Under the pieces are notes generated by a model. It did no database searches. It was not told where the DNA came from and worked only from the letters and a program-made list of their open reading frames with translations. This document shows positions 58,485 to 64,000 of a stretch of DNA of 64,000 nt, piece by piece. Every line of letters starts with the position of its first letter. Position 1 is the stretch's first letter. The translations under genes and the position numbers were made by a program. The DNA comes from Actinoplanes solisilvae (lineage in GTDB: Bacteria > Actinomycetota > Actinomycetes > Mycobacteriales > Micromonosporaceae): the NCBI RefSeq assembly GCF_003999975.1, contig NZ_RJAC01000001.1, positions 124,001-188,000 of the forward strand. The letters run 5' to 3'.

Positions 58485-60346
58485 GATGTCGTCCTGTCCG
58501 GTGCGATACGGAAGGTAAAATCAAGCGTGCGGTGGGAGTCCCCGGGGAAGTCGACGATCAGCTCGTCCTTGACGCCGAAGACCGCGTCGGAGTCGAGGTA
58601 GTCCCCGCCCGCCACGAAGAGCTGCGTGATGAGCCGCCGATACCCCGGCGCGCTGATCATGAAGTGCAGATGCGGAGCCCGGTACGGATGCCGCCCGGTC
58701 GCCCGCAGCAACTGCCCGACGGGCCCGTCGTCGGGAATGGGGTAGGCCGACGGCAGGATCGTGTGGAACCAGAGCCGGCCGTCGTCGTCGCTGCGCAGCC
58801 GCGCCCGCAGCACCGGCCCTTCGAGGTCGGGAAGTTGCACGTCGTAGAAGCCGTCCTGATTGGACTGCCACACGTCGACCACCGCGTCCGCGACCGGCTG
58901 CCCGTCGAGGTCGACGATCCTGACATCCGCGCGCAGCGGCACCCCGGGCAGCCCGGCCGCGAGGTCGCTGCCGGAGGGGACCGAGGGCGGGCCCTCGACG
59001 TAGAACGGACCGAGCACGGCCGACGGCGTAGTCTCGGGCGAGCGCGAATTGGTCAGCACGTCGACCGCGCTGGAGACGCCGAGCACGTCGCTGAGCAGCA
59101 CGAACTCTTGCCGTACGGGTGTGGTGATCTGCCCGGTGCGGGTGAGGAAGTCGATGCCGGCCTTCCACTCGTCCTCGGTCAGGTCGTTGTCGACCACGAA
59201 GCCGTGCAGACGCCGTACGAGATCACCGACCAGCTCGGCGACCCGCGCGTTCGGCGCCGGGCCGAGGGTGGCCACCACCTGGTCGGCGAGCCGGCGCAGG
59301 TCGGGCCGTCCGGCCGGGCGGTCGCCGCGCCAGGCCTCGCCGAGCAGGGGAAGAACGTCGTCCGCGGTGACCGGGCGTGGGTTCGGGTAGGGCTTCGCGG
59401 TGGCCAGCGCGGCCGCCTCGGACAGCGAGAAGTCGCCGAGCGCCGCGAGGGAGGTCGGTGCGCCCAGGCGGGCGGCCAGGTCGAAGACCGCGGCGGGGGC
59501 GTCGGGCGCACCGAGCGCCGCGGCGATCTTGCGCATCGCTTCCGGGGCGGCGACCGCGTTGAAGGCCATCACGTGCGGCAGCACGACGGTGTGCGTCTCG
59601 GCGTGCGGCAGGCCGAACGAGCCGCCGAGCACGTGGCAGAGCTTGTGGTGCAGGCCCATCTCGACCGAGCCCAGGCAGATGCCGGCGAGCCAGGCGCCGG
59701 TGAGGGCGTCCGCGCGGGCGTCGAGGTCGTCGGGCCGCTCGGCGATGAGGGGCAGGGCTCGGGCGAAACGCGTGATCGCGTCGACCGCGTACGCGTCCAC
59801 CGCCGGGTCGGCCTGCGGCGAGTAGAGCGCCTCGACCGCGTGCGCCATCGCGTTGAAACCGCTGACGACCGAAACGCCGACCGGCAACCCGACAGTCAGC
59901 TCGACGTCGTACAAAACGGTCCTGGGTTGCAGGGCCGGGTCGCGCCGCGTCGTCTTGGCGCCCTCGGCCGTCTCACCCAGCACCGGGGTCATTTCCGAGC
60001 CCGCGTACGTCGTCGGGACCGCGAGGTGAGGCAGGCCGGTGCGCGCCACCAGCGCCTTGCCCAGGTTCGTGCTCGACCCGCCGCCGACCGACACGAGGCA
60101 GTCGACGCCGTGTTCGCGGACGAGTTCCAGCACACGTTCGGTGACCTCGACCGGGGTGTGCATCGCGACCTCGGCGAAGCGCGCGACGGCCAGCGCCCCC
60201 AGGACCTCGGCGGCGCGGTCGGCCCGCCCGCCCAGCAGCAGCACCCGCGACCCGCCGAGCCGTTCGACCTCGTCACGCAGGCGGCTCAGCGTCCCAGCGC
60301 CGAAGATCACCCGGGACGCGTGCGTGGTGTGTTCGAAAGACTTCAC
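58481..60346 (-). CDS. Fused maleylacetate reductase - hydroxyquinol 1,2-dioxygenase
   Basis: A 621-aa bifunctional protein. Residues ~1-355 are an iron-alcohol-dehydrogenase-type maleylacetate reductase: VSVGGGSSTNLGKALVARTG, PTTYAGSEMTPV and the metal His set in LHHKLCHVLGGSFGLPHAETH. Residues ~365-621 are an intradiol ring-cleavage dioxygenase: VLGPFYVEGPP, DVWQSNQDGFYDVQ, and Fe ligands in SAYPIPDDGP and RAPHLHF. Together they cleave hydroxyquinol to maleylacetate and reduce it to 3-oxoadipate. The GTG at 60346 follows GGAGA by 8 nt. From memory, similar fusions exist in other actinobacteria. Confidence 0.93.
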   Translation of the reverse strand: MKSFEHTTHASRVIFGAGTLSRLRDEVERLGGSRVLLLGGRADRAAEVLGALAVARFAEVAMHTPVEVTERVLELVREHGVDCLVSVGGGSSTNLGKALVARTGLPHLAVPTTYAGSEMTPVLGETAEGAKTTRRDPALQPRTVLYDVELTVGLPVGVSVVSGFNAMAHAVEALYSPQADPAVDAYAVDAITRFARALPLIAERPDDLDARADALTGAWLAGICLGSVEMGLHHKLCHVLGGSFGLPHAETHTVVLPHVMAFNAVAAPEAMRKIAAALGAPDAPAAVFDLAARLGAPTSLAALGDFSLSEAAALATAKPYPNPRPVTADDVLPLLGEAWRGDRPAGRPDLRRLADQVVATLGPAPNARVAELVGDLVRRLHGFVVDNDLTEDEWKAGIDFLTRTGQITTPVRQEFVLLSDVLGVSSAVDVLTNSRSPETTPSAVLGPFYVEGPPSVPSGSDLAAGLPGVPLRADVRIVDLDGQPVADAVVDVWQSNQDGFYDVQLPDLEGPVLRARLRSDDDGRLWFHTILPSAYPIPDDGPVGQLLRATGRHPYRAPHLHFMISAPGYRRLITQLFVAGGDYLDSDAVFGVKDELIVDFPGDSHRTLDFTFRIAPDRTTS

Positions 60347-60350
60347 GCGC

Positions 60351-61271
60351 TCAGTCTCCGCTCGTCGGGACGTCCTCATCCTGCACGAACGCACTGTACG
60401 AAGCGCGCATCGCCGCCGGGGTCGTATCGAGCCGGGCGCGTAGCACCCGGGTCAGGTGTTCCTGGTGGGAGAAACCGCAGCGCTGGGCGATCTCGACGAT
60501 CGGGATCGACGTGCGGCGCAGCAGCAGGACGGCGGCCTCGACCCGGCGCCCGATGACGAATTGGTGCGGGGCGAGGCCGGTACGCACGCGGAACTGCCGG
60601 GCGAACTGGCTCACGCTCAGCCCGGTGACGGCGGCGAGATCCCGCAGGGGCAGCGGATAGGCCAGCCGGGCCTCGATCAGATCCTGTACGGAGGAAAGCT
60701 GCCGGTCGGTCAGACCGGAGCGCGCCGGAACGGGGGTCGACGCGGCCGCGCACACGCTGTGATGCCGAGTGAGCTGCGCGGCCAGCGTACGCCCGAGCTG
60801 GTCCACATAGGTGCGGGCGGACGGCTCCCAGTGGCGCAGGACGCCGTCGAGCGTGAGCAACAGTTGCTCCAGCAGCGGGTCGAGACTGCCCAGCTCTTCG
60901 GCCAGCTCGACCGGGTCGCCGTCGTTCGCCTCGCGCAGCATGTCGTCGGTCAGATACGCGTGCACCGTGCCGAGCAGTCCGCCCAGCTCGACGGAGAGAT
61001 CTTTGCCGGCCGGGTGCACGAACAGCCCGCCGGCCGGGATGACGCGCGAGCGGGCCAGGCCGAGATGCCCGCGCCGCACCGTGACGGGGCCGTCGAGATG
61101 CAGGATGACCAGATGGCTGCGTGCGCCGGCAAACGATGCCTGGTACGGCTGTTCCCGCTGGGTCGACACGTAGAGCTGCTCCCAGCCCAGGCCGTGGCTC
61201 GTACGCTCGGGGCGCACCCACGGCTGCTGGAGGATGCCATTGGTGTCGCCGACCGTCAGCTCCGCCGCCAT
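60351..61271 (-). CDS. AraC-family regulator of the aromatic operon
   Basis: A 306-aa activator: an N-terminal AraC-type sensor (~1-190) and a C-terminal double HTH (RLAYPLPLRDLAAVTGLSVSQFARQFR, then IPIVEIAQRCGFSHQEHLTRVLRAR). It is the first gene of the catabolic operon and lies 4 nt before the fused dioxygenase gene, so it probably activates the operon when a phenolic substrate is present. The ATG at 61271 was chosen from the promoter spacing. Confidence 0.9.
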   Translation of the reverse strand: MAAELTVGDTNGILQQPWVRPERTSHGLGWEQLYVSTQREQPYQASFAGARSHLVILHLDGPVTVRRGHLGLARSRVIPAGGLFVHPAGKDLSVELGGLLGTVHAYLTDDMLREANDGDPVELAEELGSLDPLLEQLLLTLDGVLRHWEPSARTYVDQLGRTLAAQLTRHHSVCAAASTPVPARSGLTDRQLSSVQDLIEARLAYPLPLRDLAAVTGLSVSQFARQFRVRTGLAPHQFVIGRRVEAAVLLLRRTSIPIVEIAQRCGFSHQEHLTRVLRARLDTTPAAMRASYSAFVQDEDVPTSGD

Positions 61272-61277
61272 CGCCCC

Positions 61278-61307
61278 GTCATAGCTGAAGAAGCGCGAAC
61301 AAATCAA
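61278..61307 (-). promoter_or_regulatory. Promoter of the aromatic-catabolic operon
   Basis: On the minus strand, TTGATT (complement of 61302-61307) and TATGAC (complement of 61278-61283) are 18 bp apart, with TATGAC 6 nt before the AraC ATG. The -35 overlaps the stop codon of the glycosyltransferase gene. An AraC-type activator site is expected just upstream but I cannot define it. Confidence 0.55.
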
Positions 61308-62278
61308 GGGTCGGCGCGCACCCACTGTTCAGGAACGGCCGTCTCGAGCGGGCCCGACCGCTCCTGCACCAGGTAGCGAGGGCGGCCACGCACCTCCTCG
61401 TGGATGCGGGCCAGGTATTCGCCGATCACGCCCAGGCCGAGCAGCACGAAGGTACCCATGACCAGCAACAGCAGGATGACCGTGGGGAAGCCCTCGACCG
61501 AGCCGCCGTCGATCCAGCGGATCAGGGTCTGCGCGCCCAGCAGCACGGCGAACGCGGCGAAGGCCAGCCCGACCAGCGTGACCAGGTGAAGCGGGGCCGA
61601 GCTGAACGACGTGATGCCGTTCACGGCCAGCCGGAACAGGGAACGCAACGTCCAGCGGGTGCGGCCGCCCTCGCGCTGATCGATCTCGACCTCGACCGTG
61701 CTGCGACGGAAACCGATCCAGCTGCTGGTGCCGCGGAAGAACGACGAGTGCTCGGGCATGCGCAGCAGCGCCTGCAGAGCCGGGCGGCTGAGCAGCCGGA
61801 AGTCGGTCGCGTCGACCAGATCGACGCGGGTGAGGCCGGTGAAGGCCCGGTTGAACAGGCGGCCGCCGACCCGGCCGATCAGGCCCTGACCCGTACGGCT
61901 GCATTTGATCGCCTCGACCACGTGGGCGCCCTCACGCCAGCGCCGCACCATCTCGGGGATCGCGGCCGGCGGATGCTGCAGATCGGAGTCGATCACGACC
62001 ACGGCATCGCCCGCGGCGTGCTCGAGCCCGGCCAGCACGGCCGCCTCCTTGCCGAAGTTGCGGGAGAGCTGAACGCCACGCACCCGCGCGTCGAGCAGCG
62101 CCAGCCGGCTGACCCGGTCCCACGAGTCGTCGGTCGAGCCGTCGTCGACCAGCACGAGCTCGTAGGCGAGACCCGCCCCGGTCAGCACCTCGCCGAGCCG
62201 GGCCACGAAGCGATCCACGCCGCCGCCCTCGTTGAAGATCGGCGCGACCACGGAGATCAATGGGGTCGAGGGGGTCAC
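61304..62278 (-). CDS. Family 2 glycosyltransferase (dolichyl/polyprenyl-phosphate type)
   Basis: A 324-aa GT2: ISVVAPIFNEGGGVDRF, LVDDGSTDDSWD, QLSRNFGKEAAVLAGLEHA and the DxD-containing VVVIDSDLQHPP define the catalytic domain. Two C-terminal transmembrane helices (~229-250, ~263-288) suit transfer of a sugar to a lipid carrier. The start is GTG at 62278. It belongs with the polysaccharide genes rather than with the catabolic operon that follows it. Confidence 0.92.
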   Translation of the reverse strand: MTPSTPLISVVAPIFNEGGGVDRFVARLGEVLTGAGLAYELVLVDDGSTDDSWDRVSRLALLDARVRGVQLSRNFGKEAAVLAGLEHAAGDAVVVIDSDLQHPPAAIPEMVRRWREGAHVVEAIKCSRTGQGLIGRVGGRLFNRAFTGLTRVDLVDATDFRLLSRPALQALLRMPEHSSFFRGTSSWIGFRRSTVEVEIDQREGGRTRWTLRSLFRLAVNGITSFSSAPLHLVTLVGLAFAAFAVLLGAQTLIRWIDGGSVEGFPTVILLLLVMGTFVLLGLGVIGEYLARIHEEVRGRPRYLVQERSGPLETAVPEQWVRADP

Positions 62279-62308
62279 GCTCGCCCAACGACCACGCTCG
62301 GCCGAAAG

Positions 62309-62875
62309 TTACCGCAGCAGCTCGGCCAGCGTCGGCGGGTGAGCGCGATCGACGAAGACCGTGCGGACGCTGCCGTGGTCGCGATAGAGCCGCGACAGCC
62401 GCTCCGAGAGCACGTCCTCCCACGACCGGTCGGGGCGGTGCCGCTCCCAGGTCGCGCGGTCGGGCAGGTATTCCAGCAGCACGTCCGGGTCGCGCAGCTC
62501 GGCGACGTTCGAGCAGTCGGTCATCACCACGGGCCGGTGGTCGGGGTCGACCAGCAGGCGCTGCCGCAGCGTCAGCACGAACTCGCGAACCATCTCGAAC
62601 TCGAGCCCGATCACCACGTACAGGTGAACCGGACGCCCGCTCGGGGCCGTCTGCACCGGGATGACCGGGTGGTGGGCCGGCCGCAACCGCCGCAACACCG
62701 CCCGCACGGCCCGCAGCCGATTCGCGCGGCGCCGCTCACGGTCGCGTTCCTTGCGCAGCTCGTCGGAGCGCCGTCGCTCGTCGACGAGCTTGGCCTCCAG
62801 CGAACGCAGCCGGCCGGCCATCGCGGAGAGCTCCCAGCGAGCGCGCTGCATCGCGTCCAGCGGTTCGGTCACCAT
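62309..62875 (-). CDS. Coiled-coil protein of unknown function
   Basis: A 188-aa protein: an N-terminal basic coiled coil (~10-65, LRSLEAKLVDERRRSDELRK) followed by a globular part with VHLYVVIGLEFEMVREFVLTL and DHRPVVMTDCSNVAEL. No family recognised. It lies 2 bp from the start-side neighbour and 30 bp from the GT2 gene, so it is part of the polysaccharide operon. It could be a scaffold or length regulator for glycan synthesis. Confidence 0.7.
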   Translation of the reverse strand: MVTEPLDAMQRARWELSAMAGRLRSLEAKLVDERRRSDELRKERDRERRRANRLRAVRAVLRRLRPAHHPVIPVQTAPSGRPVHLYVVIGLEFEMVREFVLTLRQRLLVDPDHRPVVMTDCSNVAELRDPDVLLEYLPDRATWERHRPDRSWEDVLSERLSRLYRDHGSVRTVFVDRAHPPTLAELLR

Positions 62876-62876
62876 G

Positions 62877-64000
62877 TCAGCCCCCGTTCCGTACGCGGCC
62901 GCTCAACCACGTCGCGGCGGCCCTCGCGCCGTTCGCGAACGTCAGCTCCTCGCACCGGCGGCGCAGAGCGGCCCGCACCTCGGTCCGGGCGGCGGCGTCC
63001 AGCACCTTGTCGAGGTCCTCGTCGGCCGCGCTCAACGCGACCCCGGCCGCTTCGGCGTAGCGAGCCCGGCCGACCTGGTCGTCGAGCGGCGTGGTCGGGT
63101 CGGGCACGAAGACGGTCGGAATCCCGAAGCGGATCTGCTCGTGCGCGGCGTCGTAGCTCGCGGTGCTCACCACGAGGTCGAACGCTCGCAGGCAGCGGCC
63201 CGGCCGGTCCGTGCGGACGACCTGGAAGCCGTGCCCCTTGAGACGCTCTTCGATCGCCGGGGCGTCGAACCTCAGCAGCGCCGCCGGGAGTTCGTCGTTC
63301 AGGCCCAGTTCGGCGCGGGCGGCCGCGGCGTCGAGCAGGTCACCGGCGTCGAGCATCGTGATCGGCTCGACCCGGTGGGCGGTGGCCCGGTCGTCCACGG
63401 TCGCGCCGTCGTCGGCCAGGGCGGCGAACTCGCCCGGTTCGAGCACGTGGTCGAAGACCTTGCCCTCGGTGATGTACTCCTGGCCCGCGCCGCGCTGCCA
63501 CATCGGCCGGCGGATCCAGACCCACACGACCCCGGTGTGCTCGCGGACCGCCTCGACGACGCCCTCGTGCGGCACGCCGTCGACCGCCACGATCTCGGGC
63601 CGGTGCAGGTCGATCAGGTGCGCAAGCCGGTCACGAACGAGGCGGGTCCAACGCTCGTACGGGAAGTCGAACGCCGCTCGGGACGGGAAGTGCTCGGTGA
63701 GGAAGCCGTCCTCGCTGATCTGGCCTTCCGTGGCGAGGATCGGGGCCAGGTCACCGGGGAGCCGCCGGGCGATGGCGGTCAGGCGGAGCGCCGCGTCGTC
63801 GTCGCCGACCATCAGTACGCGGCGGGTGGCCTTCTGCTCCGTCCGCGGCTTCCCCGCGGGGGCACTGATTCTCGGGCGTACGCCGAAGCTCGCGAGACGC
63901 CTGAGGTGGGACTGATGGCCGCGGCGGCGTTCGAGCGCGCGCAGGTCCTCGGCGGGCAGATCACGCCAGCGGCCGGACACGTCCTCGATCTCATGCCAGT
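62877..64000 (-). CDS. GT-B-type glycosyltransferase-like protein, start possibly beyond the window
   Basis: At least 367 aa. The N-terminal half has VLMVGDDDAALRLTAIARRLPG and FPYERWTRLVRDRLAHLIDLH; the C-terminal half has VVSTASYDAAHEQIRFGIPTVFVP, a UDP-GlcNAc/MurG-like acceptor segment ending in GVALSAADEDLDKVLDAAAR. The first start codon inside the window is a GTG at 63978-63980, but the frame stays open to position 64000 (WHEIEDV precedes it), so the gene may begin upstream of the window. It probably adds a sugar to the polymer made by the neighbouring genes. Confidence 0.75.
   Translation of the reverse strand, partial: WHEIEDVSGRWRDLPAEDLRALERRRGHQSHLRRLASFGVRPRISAPAGKPRTEQKATRRVLMVGDDDAALRLTAIARRLPGDLAPILATEGQISEDGFLTEHFPSRAAFDFPYERWTRLVRDRLAHLIDLHRPEIVAVDGVPHEGVVEAVREHTGVVWVWIRRPMWQRGAGQEYITEGKVFDHVLEPGEFAALADDGATVDDRATAHRVEPITMLDAGDLLDAAAARAELGLNDELPAALLRFDAPAIEERLKGHGFQVVRTDRPGRCLRAFDLVVSTASYDAAHEQIRFGIPTVFVPDPTTPLDDQVGRARYAEAAGVALSAADEDLDKVLDAAARTEVRAALRRRCEELTFANGARAAATWLSGRVRNGG

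Overview
The window is 64 kb of very GC-rich actinobacterial chromosome. It carries typical actinobacterial traits: DUF2469, DUF402, DUF2631-like and F420/LLM proteins, an actinobacterial DivIVA-domain protein, GTG starts and frequent leaderless promoters. Gene content and order fit the Micromonosporaceae, probably Actinoplanes or a relative; this placement is inferred from memory, not from a search. No rRNA, tRNA, CRISPR array, complete insertion sequence or phage was found.

Layout. 0-5 kb: a possible tiny ATA-start ORF, a MerR-type regulator, a NarL-type two-component pair and an ABC-2 exporter. 5-8.4 kb: a TetR-controlled operon with a YhgE/Pip membrane protein and a degenerate ABC ATPase. 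8.5-12 kb: an LLM oxidoreductase, a maltokinase-cap-like protein, a PadR regulator and a GNAT acetyltransferase. 12-15.6 kb: ispG-rseP-dxr, combining MEP isoprenoid synthesis with a site-2 protease. 15.7-20.5 kb: a YihY membrane protein, a PYROXD2-like oxidoreductase, an MBL-Rieske fusion and a small membrane protein. 20.5-28 kb: a DivIVA-like protein, rlmN, cdsA, frr, pyrH, tsf, rpsB and a membrane protein. 28.2-31.3 kb: YraN, ComM and DprA, the DNA uptake/processing set.

31.3-33.9 kb is a small accessory islet: an AlpA-like HTH protein, two small Cys/Trp-rich proteins of unknown function, a short GntR regulator, and a 30-bp tandem repeat made from the gntR 3' end. 34-43.7 kb returns to core genes: a PNPOx-like protein, a lipoprotein, xerC, a class V aminotransferase, an M23 peptidase, DUF2469, rnhB, a Nudix hydrolase, two tandem lepB genes, rplS, trmD, rimM, khpA and rpsP. 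44-53 kb holds three Uma2-family PD-(D/E)XK genes (two with almost identical 5' leaders), DUF402, proS, an ECF sigma factor with a membrane-anchored beta-propeller partner, an amidohydrolase and ffh.

53.4-64 kb looks like a surface-polysaccharide region: a Stealth phosphotransferase, a nucleotide-sugar dehydrogenase, a GT2 glycosyltransferase, a coiled-coil unknown and a GT-B-like protein running to the window edge. A compact aromatic-catabolic operon is embedded in it: AraC regulator, fused maleylacetate reductase-hydroxyquinol dioxygenase, FAD phenol hydroxylase and a VOC protein, predicted to take a resorcinol-like phenol through hydroxyquinol to 3-oxoadipate. Convergent gene pairs are repeatedly separated by perfect stem-loops, and about ten genes have a TANNNT -10 box 6-8 nt before the start codon.
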